Source of the DNA: CAYJBH01 sp964371365
Lineage (GTDB): Bacteria > Bacillota > Clostridia > Oscillospirales > Ruminococcaceae
Direction of reading: 5' to 3'
NCBI GenBank assembly: GCA_964371365.1
Contig: CAYJMO010000035.1
Coordinates: 1 to 20,053 of the forward strand
DNA: 20,053 nucleotides
Part shown: in pieces, positions 1-7,444 of the stretch
How the letters are laid out: the number at the start of each line of letters is the position of its first letter
Numbering within the stretch: position 1 is the first letter of the stretch
Made by a program: the position numbers and the translations under genes
Notes under the pieces: model-generated
Database searches by the model: none
What the model was told of the DNA's origin: nothing
Seen by the model: only the letters and a program-made list of their open reading frames with translations

Positions 1-1
1 T

Positions 2-1303
2 ACCGGCAAAATGCCACTCGTCGGCAAGGTGGTGATAGGGGTCGCGGCGGTTGCGATGGTTTCATTAGTTGTGCTACAGCTGACCGGCGTCACCGACATA
101 ACCATGCAGGAGGGCGACACTCTCCCCTCGTTGAACATCGCAGACGACGCGACAGCGGACAATGATGTAGGCTCGAGTTCAAGTTCAGGTGCGCCGGCGG
201 TGATAGGACTTTTAGAGGAGGAGGCAGTCACGTCGCTCACCGAGGCTGGCTATACAGTAGAGTTCGAGCCGAAAGAATTTTCCGAAGGGTTTGAGGCAGG
301 GACGGTCATGACCCAGAGCCTGCCGGACGAGAACGGTGTCGTTAAAATCAAACTCTCGGGTGGCGGTCTTGAAAACGCGGCAGGGATGAACATCATCGAT
401 GCCGCATACATGATGCACGACATAGATCGATATTTGACATACTTTGTCTATGAACTCAGCGACACCGTGCCGGCAGGGCAGGTTATAGAGGTGACGACCG
501 GCAATGAGGGGTATAACGGCTATGACGCCGAGGCGTTTGTGACGGTCAGCCTCGGGGCAAGCGTTAACACCGAGAAATATATAAACACACCTGTGTTGTT
601 TTCCCAGTTTATACGGCTGAATTCGGGAGATCCGGCAAGATATGAATTCACACTTTTTGCCGGGTTACTGCGCCCCGGCCCGAGCTACACCGACTGTAGG
701 ATTCAGTTTTCCACCGATGGGGTGAACTATGAAGAGGTGGATAATTACGGCGGACATGGTTTTGACTACACAAACACAACGGACCATGAGGTTGACAATG
801 GCATTTACAACGGTTACTTTGAAAATATTGTCCATAAATATATCTACACAAAAGAGGACAGCGGCACTATACATATCCGATTAGTGCGACTAAACGACAA
901 CGATGAGATTGTGGAGACGGTCGACCTCACCCAAAAGATACACTACAACTTTGTGCCGAGCGACAATCTTGTGAAATCCATAACGGTTGTGAGTTGGGAC
1001 ACGGTGGACGAGATGATCGCCGCCGGTGAGGTTCCGGATTACTACTCCGCCGAGGATAGTGATCGCGAGGAACGCACATTCATAATGCCGGACTTTGATT
1101 TTGGCTCCGGATTTGAGTTTTTGGTACAAGGTTCAACCTTTGGATCGTTTTTTAACAGCAGTGACACCATGACCGATATCTTTAGTGAGACACTGGATGG
1201 CGCTGTGGTAGAGGCGAGCAAATCAAGCTTCACCGAGGTCGGTGACATCGAGTTAGAGTTGATACGTCCGGTATCGGTGGACGAGATTATTATTCAGGGA
1301 TAG
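2..1303 (+). CDS. Membrane-anchored PASTA-domain protein, 5' end outside window (possible C-terminal part of a Ser/Thr kinase)
   Basis: The frame is open to the left edge and the first ATG (position 11) has no ribosome binding site in the visible 10 bases, so the gene probably begins upstream; if it does start at 11 the protein is 430 residues. Numbering from that ATG, residues 3-25 form a transmembrane helix. A low-complexity Asp/Ser-rich linker follows (about 42-60). One PASTA domain spans about 61-118, with the family's features: a P-x-V-x-G opening, E-E-A-x-x-x-L, G-x-V-x-x-Q-S-x-P and a final K-L-S-G-G. Residues 125-430 look beta-rich, have no cysteines or obvious repeats, and I do not recognise them. 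PASTA domains usually lie outside the membrane on penicillin-binding proteins or PknB-type kinases and bind muropeptides. The gene downstream is a kinase 7 bp away, so this may be the ectodomain of another kinase whose catalytic part lies outside the window. Partner, ligand and kinase identity are inference. Confidence 0.75.
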   Translation, partial: TGKMPLVGKVVIGVAAVAMVSLVVLQLTGVTDITMQEGDTLPSLNIADDATADNDVGSSSSSGAPAVIGLLEEEAVTSLTEAGYTVEFEPKEFSEGFEAGTVMTQSLPDENGVVKIKLSGGGLENAAGMNIIDAAYMMHDIDRYLTYFVYELSDTVPAGQVIEVTTGNEGYNGYDAEAFVTVSLGASVNTEKYINTPVLFSQFIRLNSGDPARYEFTLFAGLLRPGPSYTDCRIQFSTDGVNYEEVDNYGGHGFDYTNTTDHEVDNGIYNGYFENIVHKYIYTKEDSGTIHIRLVRLNDNDEIVETVDLTQKIHYNFVPSDNLVKSITVVSWDTVDEMIAAGEVPDYYSAEDSDREERTFIMPDFDFGSGFEFLVQGSTFGSFFNSSDTMTDIFSETLDGAVVEASKSSFTEVGDIELELIRPVSVDEIIIQG

Positions 1304-1310
1304 GAGAGTT

Positions 1311-3626
1311 ATGCAGAACCTATGTTACAACTGTTTTTCGGTACGCACAGAGTATGACGTGTGCCCCTACTGTGGGTACGTTCATGTTGAAAATTCCGAA
1401 GATGCCTACAAACTGCGTGCCGGTGCACAAATTTGGGGACGGTATCTCATCGGCACGGTGCTCGGCATGGGTGGCTTTGGCATAACCTACCGTGCATGGG
1501 ATTTGCGACTGTCCTCCATGGTGGCTATCAAGGAGTTTTTTCCTCAGAGCATGGTATCGCGCATACCGGGTGAGTTACAGGTGCGCGTTTTTTCCGGTGA
1601 TAAACAGCAGAGCTATCGCGATCATCTGACCAAGTTTATGGACGAGGCGAAAAACCTTGCCAAATTCACCGGTGATGCACACATCGTCAACGTGCTCGAT
1701 TTTTTTGAGGACAACGGTACGGCATATATTGTCATGGAATTTTTAGACGGCATCACGCTCAAACAGTATCTTGCCAACGCAGGCGGTAAACTCTCGAGTG
1801 AACAGGCGATAAAATTTGAAATTGAATTGTTGGAGGCTCTCTCCTCCATCCACTCCAAAGGTATAATCCACCGCGACATCAGCCCCGACAACATCTTTAT
1901 TTTAAAGGATGAGCGGCTAAAGGTTCTGGACTTTGGAGCGGCTCGCTTTGCGCTTGAGGAGGGGAGCGATCTGTCTCAGAGCGTTGTCGTTAAAAAAGGG
2001 TATGCGCCGCCGGAGCAGTACCGCAAAAACATGAAGCAGGGCAGATGGACCGACATCTACGCCGCCGGTGCGACGCTATACAAGATGCTCACCGGCATTA
2101 CACCGGATGAGTCCATCGAGAGGGTGGAACGAGATCTGTTAAAGCGACCCAGCCACACAGGGGCTTTGCAGGACGCCGCCGTCGACAAGGCGGTGATGAA
2201 GAGCATGGCACTAAAGCCGGAACTGCGCTTTAAATCTGCCGAGATGATGATATCGGCGCTACAGAACAAAACTACCTTTGATTTTCCGGAGCAGGAACTT
2301 AAAAAACGCAACCGTCGCAACATCTTTATAGTCCTCGGAAGTGTCGCGGCACTACTCGCGGTGGCGTTGCTACTACTGCCGAGTACTGCTGAGCAGATTG
2401 CGGTGGACGGCGGCACCGAGGGCGGTATAGCCGAGCTTTTCACACCCGATATCAACGTCGATTTTAACGATACACCGCCGCTTGACATAGACTCCATCGA
2501 ACCCTGTGAAATTACCTACGGTCTCTTTATGCCGTGGGGGGACGAGGATAAGATGTGGAACGAGTTGGAGGCAGGCTTTGAGGCAGCATACCCCGGTTTT
2601 GACCTCGTGGTGCACCGATACGAGCAGTACGAGGAGGGGGAAGTCGAGGATGTGGCGGCGGAAGAGGCATTCCGTGAGGCGACATACACAATCAATACAC
2701 GACATAACCTTGATTACCTCTATTATGACCTTGATGAAGTGGAGCCGGTGGACATCACCGCACTGTACAAACTGCTCGATTTTGACGATTATCTGATTTT
2801 AGAGGAGGCGTCGGAGTACATATTAGAGTATTATTACCACAGAAATGAGAATTACAAAGAGGACGGCGATGAAAAGAGATATGATGGAATATACACAATA
2901 CCGATAGAACTAAGGATACCGAATATAGCCTATTCCTCCGATTTATTCGCCGAACTCGGTATCGAGATACCGTCACAGCTAAACTATGATGAGTTTATCG
3001 CACTCGCTAAAGCCCATCCGGGTTCGTTTTCACTTGAACATTACGACGTAGCAACCTTTCTTGGCGAATCTAAGCCGCAGATATACGAAAACGAGGACAT
3101 GGACACCCTCAAAATATATTTGTCGGACTATATAAACATGTACGAAAACAATATACTTAATAACAGTTATAACTATAATACGGTGGCGCAATATGATAAT
3201 AGCCAAAATAATCATTATCTGTTGACCGATGGCATTGCGGATAGTATAATGCCTACGGTACGGGACGACGGCAGTTACGCATATGACACATTTAACTATG
3301 AAATAAGTGGCAAGGTGGATGAAAATGAGCAAAAGGCGGGTATGCTCTTTTTGTACTACCTGCTAAGCGAAGAGGGCCAGCGGATAATGCATGTCGATAA
3401 CATGAACTCCCTGCCGATAAACATTGCGGCTATGGAGGATTATGTTGCAAAACACCCCTACTATTCCTTTGCCATCACCGATGAGTACAAAAGCAATCTG
3501 CAGTTTATGGAAAATGAACTTGATTATATCGGATATAATTTAAGTGATCACTTTAATTCCGGCAGTGTCAACGCCGACGCGGTGTTTAGGACATTGGAGG
3601 AAGAGCTTGATTATTGGACGGATTAA
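1311..3626 (+). CDS. Zinc-ribbon Ser/Thr protein kinase with extracellular solute-binding-protein-like domain
   Basis: The protein has 771 residues and appears intact. The N-terminus is a zinc ribbon (C5, C8, C18, C21). The Hanks-type kinase domain (about 44-320) has every catalytic element: glycine loop G52-M-G-G-F-G57, K74 in VAIKEFF, likely alpha-C E112, H187-R-D189 with N194, D207-F-G209, and an APPEQ activation segment (232-236). A basic patch precedes one transmembrane helix (about 338-357), leaving about 400 residues outside the cell. From about 400 on, the ectodomain resembles a family 1 extracellular solute-binding protein. It has an opening strand followed by W-N-E-L-E-A-G-F-E-A-A-Y-P-G, then Y-D-G-I-Y-T-I-P-I-E, Y-S-S-D-L-F-A-E-L-G-I, and near the end L-L-S-E-E-G-Q-R-I and N-S-L-P-I-N. 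The stop of the preceding gene overlaps the GGAGAG ribosome binding site, so the two are probably co-transcribed. Kinase activity is well supported; the ligand is unknown and a sugar is a guess. Confidence 0.9.
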   Translation: MQNLCYNCFSVRTEYDVCPYCGYVHVENSEDAYKLRAGAQIWGRYLIGTVLGMGGFGITYRAWDLRLSSMVAIKEFFPQSMVSRIPGELQVRVFSGDKQQSYRDHLTKFMDEAKNLAKFTGDAHIVNVLDFFEDNGTAYIVMEFLDGITLKQYLANAGGKLSSEQAIKFEIELLEALSSIHSKGIIHRDISPDNIFILKDERLKVLDFGAARFALEEGSDLSQSVVVKKGYAPPEQYRKNMKQGRWTDIYAAGATLYKMLTGITPDESIERVERDLLKRPSHTGALQDAAVDKAVMKSMALKPELRFKSAEMMISALQNKTTFDFPEQELKKRNRRNIFIVLGSVAALLAVALLLLPSTAEQIAVDGGTEGGIAELFTPDINVDFNDTPPLDIDSIEPCEITYGLFMPWGDEDKMWNELEAGFEAAYPGFDLVVHRYEQYEEGEVEDVAAEEAFREATYTINTRHNLDYLYYDLDEVEPVDITALYKLLDFDDYLILEEASEYILEYYYHRNENYKEDGDEKRYDGIYTIPIELRIPNIAYSSDLFAELGIEIPSQLNYDEFIALAKAHPGSFSLEHYDVATFLGESKPQIYENEDMDTLKIYLSDYINMYENNILNNSYNYNTVAQYDNSQNNHYLLTDGIADSIMPTVRDDGSYAYDTFNYEISGKVDENEQKAGMLFLYYLLSEEGQRIMHVDNMNSLPINIAAMEDYVAKHPYYSFAITDEYKSNLQFMENELDYIGYNLSDHFNSGSVNADAVFRTLEEELDYWTD

Positions 3627-3652
3627 AATTCATGTTAAGGGATCATGGTTGT

Positions 3653-3658
3653 AAAGGA
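3653..3658 (+). promoter_or_regulatory. Ribosome binding site that decides the recQ start
   Basis: AAAGGA lies 6 nt before the ATG at 3665. Two upstream in-frame ATGs, at 3614 and 3632, lack a comparable site, and the first lies inside the kinase gene. Known RecQ proteins begin close to the helicase domain, as the 3665 start gives. Confidence 0.7.
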
Positions 3659-3664
3659 ACATTT

Positions 3665-5512
3665 ATGGAACACATAAATCCGCATGAAATACTAAAAAAA
3701 TATTATGGATACGACAGTTTCAGGCCGGGGCAACAGGACGTTGTGGAGCAGATTTTGCAAGGACGTGATGCGTTCGGTATCATGCCGACCGGCGCGGGGA
3801 AATCCATCTGTTATCAGTTGCCCGCAATAGCGGCGGCTCTTGCAAACAAGGGTATAACCATAGTCGTGTCGCCGCTTATATCACTGATGCGGGATCAGGT
3901 CAAAGGGCTCAAACAGGCGGGAGTGTCTGCCACTTATATTAACTCCACCCTCACCCCGAATCAATTCTACAAGGTTTATAGCAATGCCGCCGCCGGTCAG
4001 TATAAAATCATCTATGTCGCACCGGAGAGGCTTTTAAGTGACAGCTTTTTACAGCTTGCGAGCAGCATAGATATATTTATGTTAACGGTGGATGAGGCGC
4101 ACTGTATATCCCAGTGGGGTCAGGATTTTCGTCCGAGCTATTGCGAAATACCGGTGTTTGTAGACCGATTGCGTCGCCGTCCGGTTGTTTGTGCATTCAC
4201 CGCAACGGCGACACAGCGTGTTAAAGAAGACGTTATCGAACAACTTCAACTTGAAAACCCATTTGTGTTCACGACCGGTTTTGATCGGGCTAACCTTTAT
4301 TTTAAGGTGAAGAGAACCGACGACAAGGTGTCCGCTATGCTGGACTTCTTAGAGGGTCGAGAGGATCAGAGCGGAATAATATATTGCTCTACTGTAAAGA
4401 ATGTTGAGAAGGTCTATGATAAGCTAACCCGACTGGGTTTACCTGTTGCGAAATACCATGGTAGGATGCCGGCGGGTGAGCGTAGTGCAAACCAAGACGA
4501 TTTCCTGTTTGATAGGGTTAAGATAATAATCGCCACCAACGCTTTTGGGATGGGCATCGATAAGTCCGACGTCAAATACATTCTGCACTACAACATGCCC
4601 AAGGATATGGAGAGTTACTATCAGGAGGCAGGCAGGGCAGGTCGTGACGGCTCCTTTGCACACTGCCTCATGCTTTATAATGCAGAGGATGTGAGGACAA
4701 ACAAATTTTTGATCGATAATAATGATAGGAACAGTCCTGATCCTCAAACCGAGAAACAGCTGATTGAAAAGGAATATGAGAGGTTAAAGAAGATAACCTT
4801 TTATGCCACGACAAACAACTGTTTGAGAAGATATATTTTGGAGTATTTTGGCGAGAAACCTGGTTTGCGCTGTGATAACTGCGGCAGTTGTGACGGTGAG
4901 TTTGAAACGGTCAACGCCCTCATAGAAGCACAAAAGATAATTTCCTGCGTTGTTCGCACCGAAGAAAGATATGGCAAAACAACCATTATTGAGGTGCTAA
5001 GAGGTGGGAAAAGTCAAAAAATTCTGCAAAACGATCTCGACAAGGTTAAAACCTACGGCATATCTCAAACGAATGAGAAAAGGTTAAGGGATATAATCGA
5101 GAGTTTAGTTTTTTCGGGACATCTCCGCGAGACGGATGGGCAATATCCCTCCTTGAAAACCACCGAGAAGTCAAGGGATATTTTGTACGGCAACAACGAA
5201 TACATGATAAAACTGCCCAAGATACAGGTGCGAAAATCGCCCTCAAAAAAACAGGTCAATACCGACCTGCCACAGGATAAAATACCACTGTTTAACGCAC
5301 TGAAAGACCTGCGCTTAGAGTTGGCACGTGCACAAAATGTACCGGCATTTGTAGTCTTCACCGATCTTGCACTGGTGGACATGTGTGTGAAACTGCCCAC
5401 CAATTCACAGGAGTTTTTAACGGTGCAGGGTGTAGGTGCTCAGAAGCTTGAGATGTACGGCAAGGCATTTACCGAGAGGATTGTCGAGTTTTGCAGTGAG
5501 GGCACTGTTTAG
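3665..5512 (+). CDS. recQ: ATP-dependent DNA helicase RecQ
   Basis: RecQ is a 3'-5' superfamily 2 DNA helicase that unwinds recombination and stalled-fork intermediates. The chosen start gives 615 residues, a normal full-length RecQ. Visible motifs, in order: Walker A M-P-T-G-A-G-K-S (about 40-47); D-E-A-H (143-146) followed by the RecQ aromatic-rich loop C-I-S-Q-W-G-Q-D-F-R-P; motif III A-F-T-A-T-A-T; motif V A-T-N-A-F-G-M-G-I-D-K; and motif VI Q-E-A-G-R-A-G-R-D-G (320-329). The RQC zinc site has C386, C403, C406 and C409. A winged-helix region follows, then a C-terminal HRDC domain (about 536-613). All three domains of the bacterial enzyme are present with no frameshift. The frame stays open to an ATG at 3614 that overlaps the kinase end by 13 bp, but the ribosome binding site favours 3665. 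A role in sensing with the upstream kinase is not implied. Confidence 0.95.
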   Translation: MEHINPHEILKKYYGYDSFRPGQQDVVEQILQGRDAFGIMPTGAGKSICYQLPAIAAALANKGITIVVSPLISLMRDQVKGLKQAGVSATYINSTLTPNQFYKVYSNAAAGQYKIIYVAPERLLSDSFLQLASSIDIFMLTVDEAHCISQWGQDFRPSYCEIPVFVDRLRRRPVVCAFTATATQRVKEDVIEQLQLENPFVFTTGFDRANLYFKVKRTDDKVSAMLDFLEGREDQSGIIYCSTVKNVEKVYDKLTRLGLPVAKYHGRMPAGERSANQDDFLFDRVKIIIATNAFGMGIDKSDVKYILHYNMPKDMESYYQEAGRAGRDGSFAHCLMLYNAEDVRTNKFLIDNNDRNSPDPQTEKQLIEKEYERLKKITFYATTNNCLRRYILEYFGEKPGLRCDNCGSCDGEFETVNALIEAQKIISCVVRTEERYGKTTIIEVLRGGKSQKILQNDLDKVKTYGISQTNEKRLRDIIESLVFSGHLRETDGQYPSLKTTEKSRDILYGNNEYMIKLPKIQVRKSPSKKQVNTDLPQDKIPLFNALKDLRLELARAQNVPAFVVFTDLALVDMCVKLPTNSQEFLTVQGVGAQKLEMYGKAFTERIVEFCSEGTV

Positions 5513-5548
5513 TTGCATCAAGGGGTTGGTTTTTAATAGCTCTCCCTC

Positions 5549-5697
5549 CTGATGGTAGGTACGGGGGGCGCGTCTGCGAACTCGTTCGCAGCTACGACAA
5601 GGGTAAAGTGCACCGAGGTGCACTTTACCCTTGTCGTAGGTTTGAATGCATTCAAACACGCGCCCCCCGTCATCCAGAGCCCCACACCTACGATCAG
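5549..5697. repeat. Nested palindromic element with perfect cloverleaf folding potential
   Basis: An outer 13-bp stem, ACGGGGGGCGCGT at 5561-5573 and its exact complement at 5658-5670, encloses three hairpins that abut each other. Arm 1 is 5574-5591 (7 bp, CTCG loop). Arm 2 is 5592-5639 (a perfect 23-bp inverted repeat with only GA between the halves). Arm 3 is GTTTGAATGCATTCAAAC at 5640-5657, a perfect palindrome. All 110 nt of 5561-5670 are thus assigned to a stem or a loop, with nothing left over at the four-way junction. Outside this, 5549-5560 pairs with 5686-5697 with one mismatch, leaving a 15-nt bulge at 5671-5685. It lies between convergent genes (recQ and a lipoprotein gene). No open reading frame of note and no T-tract typical of a simple terminator are seen. 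It may be a palindromic mobile repeat, a bidirectional terminator or an RNA; the sequence alone does not decide. Confidence 0.9.
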
Positions 5698-5738
5698 AAA
5701 GTTTGTAGGAAAGATGGGGTGATTTTCAAGATGATGGA

Positions 5739-6461
5739 CTATATCATCTCGTCCATATAGAGCAAAAATTCCTCGGTGGTTTTGGTGTACTCGACCTCAA
5801 CCGATGACCCGTTTAGGATCAAAAACTCACTTAGTCCATACTCGGTGTCGTTATCAGCCCAGTCAAATGTGTAGCCGAGACGCGTCCAGGGATATTTGTA
5901 TTCACCGAAATAGGAGCCGATAATATTGTCGTCAAACCACTCTGCAAACTCCGGGTCCTCATCTTCAGGCAACCCATTAATGCCGTGTTCGATATCATAG
6001 GCAGGTACCCACACATCATCCGGATTTACCCAAAGTGCAGTAAAGTGCGTCTTGTCGTCAGCCGGCGGCAGTCCTATCAGCTGTTCAAACCTCAACTTGT
6101 AGTCGGCCTCATCGTCCTCGTTTTCCTTATACCAGTCGATGATCTCTTTATCAGTGAAGGTCCACACATGCCCGTACTCTAAGGTAATTGTTTCGCCCTC
6201 AACATAGCTGTCGGGATAGCTATGCCAGGTCACGAGCAGGACCTCGCCCTCGTCATTCCAGTTGGTCAGATCGTCCTCTGGGGTAAGCTCCACCAACGGT
6301 AGCACCTCATCCGTCTCGGCGATCATAGCGTCCACAACGGCGTCATCATAGAGCTCCTCGATCTCGGATTGCGTTTGAGCGTCGCCTGTCGTGCGGCAGG
6401 CAGAGCATACCAATGTTGCCAATAATACAGACGCTAAAAAAAAGATTTTATATAACTTCAT
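5739..6461 (-). CDS. Probable secreted lipoprotein, function unknown
   Basis: From the ATG at 6461 the product has 240 residues. It starts M-K-L-Y-K followed by a hydrophobic stretch ending V-C-S-A-C, a plausible lipoprotein signal peptide. The lipobox is imperfect because Cys stands at -3. The mature part is strongly acidic, rich in Asp, Glu, Trp and Tyr, with no cysteines, and I recognise no domain. Start choice: AGGTGG at 6475-6470 is 8 nt from the ATG at 6461. An ATG at 6467 is only 2 nt from it, and a GTG at 6473 overlaps it, so both are less likely. The ribosome binding site overlaps the lplA stop codon, so the gene is probably the last of the minus-strand operon. It ends about 40 bp from the cloverleaf element. 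A surface or binding role is inferred from the signal peptide only. Confidence 0.75.
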   Translation of the reverse strand: MKLYKIFFLASVLLATLVCSACRTTGDAQTQSEIEELYDDAVVDAMIAETDEVLPLVELTPEDDLTNWNDEGEVLLVTWHSYPDSYVEGETITLEYGHVWTFTDKEIIDWYKENEDDEADYKLRFEQLIGLPPADDKTHFTALWVNPDDVWVPAYDIEHGINGLPEDEDPEFAEWFDDNIIGSYFGEYKYPWTRLGYTFDWADNDTEYGLSEFLILNGSSVEVEYTKTTEEFLLYMDEMI

Positions 6462-6473
6462 AGCCATCACCAC

Positions 6474-7442
6474 CTAAAATATCATTTCGATTAAATCATC
6501 TGAGTTCATGCCATTTATATATTCACCGATATCATCGCATTGAGTTCGCACCGAGCCCTCGTCGTGTGGTGTGTTTTTCAGCTTCTCGTAAAGTTCGGCA
6601 ACGTCTTTAGTTCCAAAAAAGTCACCGGTTATCGCTATATCCTCGATAAATCCGTTCTTGATGTTGAGGGTCGCTGTCACACCGCCGAAAGGAAATCGTC
6701 TTGTCTCAAAAATGTCATAACGCGGAGAGGCGGCAAAGTTCCAATCCCAGGTGGAATAGCGGGACTGTCGCAACTCCTGTGCTCCCTGCGTCTGCTCCTC
6801 TGTTGGCTCCGTTTGCGCTCCTGCAGTCGAGGTGGTTACATACTCCAAAAGTCCCTCGATAAACCCGTCTGTGGTCATATCAAGCTCGAGATGGTCGCGT
6901 ATATTTGTTATCCTACTTTTTACCGATGCGACACCTTTGCTCTGCATCTTGACACTGTCCGGTGTCAGCACCTCTCCTGCATACTCAAGGTTGGCATCAA
7001 ACAATAATGTACCGTGGTGCAAAACCCTGCCGGAAAAGATGTGCTGTGCGTTGCCGCTTATCTTTTTGCCGTCGACTAATATGTCGTTGCGGCCGCCAAA
7101 CTCTGCCCCTACCCCGAGGGTGTTAAGATATGAGACGATTGCCTCGGTATATCGCTCGAACGAGATTTGATTGTCGCTGGTATTCATAATAAAGCTAAAG
7201 TTAACGTTGCCCATGTCATGATAAACAGCGCCTCCGCCGGTCATGCGGCGCACCACCTTTGTCTTGTTCTCGGCTGCGAGTCGACTGTCTATCTCTTTAA
7301 GTGCAACCTGATTTTTGCCTATAATAACGGCGTTGTCATTCTGCCAGACAAAAAACCAGTTGTCGGTCGTGTTCTTAAAGAGATATTCCTCCAGTGCAAG
7401 GTTATATGCCGGATCGGTGTTTTTGTTATAAAAGATGTTCAT
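6474..7442 (-). CDS. lplA: Lipoate-protein ligase A family protein
   Basis: This cytoplasmic enzyme activates free lipoate with ATP and attaches it to a lysine of lipoyl-domain proteins such as GcvH or 2-oxoacid dehydrogenase E2 subunits. The 322-residue product has the family hallmarks: N-L-A-L-E-E-Y near the N-terminus, R65-R-M-T-G-G-G-A-V-Y-H-D76 (lipoyl-AMP binding loop), N-x-S-F, and D-G-K-K-I-S-G-N-A with the conserved catalytic Lys at about 127, then H-H-G-T-L-L. A C-terminal accessory domain follows a Thr/Gln/Glu-rich linker (about 205-225), matching the two-domain bacterial enzymes that perform both half-reactions. The ribosome binding site TAGGAGA overlaps the stop of the permease gene, so translation is probably linked. 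No lipoyl-carrying substrate protein is encoded in the window. Confidence 0.9.
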   Translation of the reverse strand: MNIFYNKNTDPAYNLALEEYLFKNTTDNWFFVWQNDNAVIIGKNQVALKEIDSRLAAENKTKVVRRMTGGGAVYHDMGNVNFSFIMNTSDNQISFERYTEAIVSYLNTLGVGAEFGGRNDILVDGKKISGNAQHIFSGRVLHHGTLLFDANLEYAGEVLTPDSVKMQSKGVASVKSRITNIRDHLELDMTTDGFIEGLLEYVTTSTAGAQTEPTEEQTQGAQELRQSRYSTWDWNFAASPRYDIFETRRFPFGGVTATLNIKNGFIEDIAITGDFFGTKDVAELYEKLKNTPHDEGSVRTQCDDIGEYINGMNSDDLIEMIF

Positions 7443-7444
7443 TT

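Noticed and set aside
3614..3664. Longer RecQ starting at the ATG at 3614 or 3632
   Set aside because: The first overlaps the kinase gene, neither has a good ribosome binding site, and RecQ proteins do not carry this extension; 3665 fits better.
5592..5639. Simple intrinsic terminator for recQ
   Set aside because: The stem has no following T-tract on either strand; it may still end transcription but lacks the usual signature.
5549..5697. The cloverleaf read as a tRNA gene
   Set aside because: Stem lengths, loops and invariant tRNA bases do not fit; there is no anticodon arm of the right size and no CCA or T-loop motif.
5549..5697. CRISPR array
   Set aside because: The repeats are inverted, not direct, and there are no evenly spaced units or cas genes.
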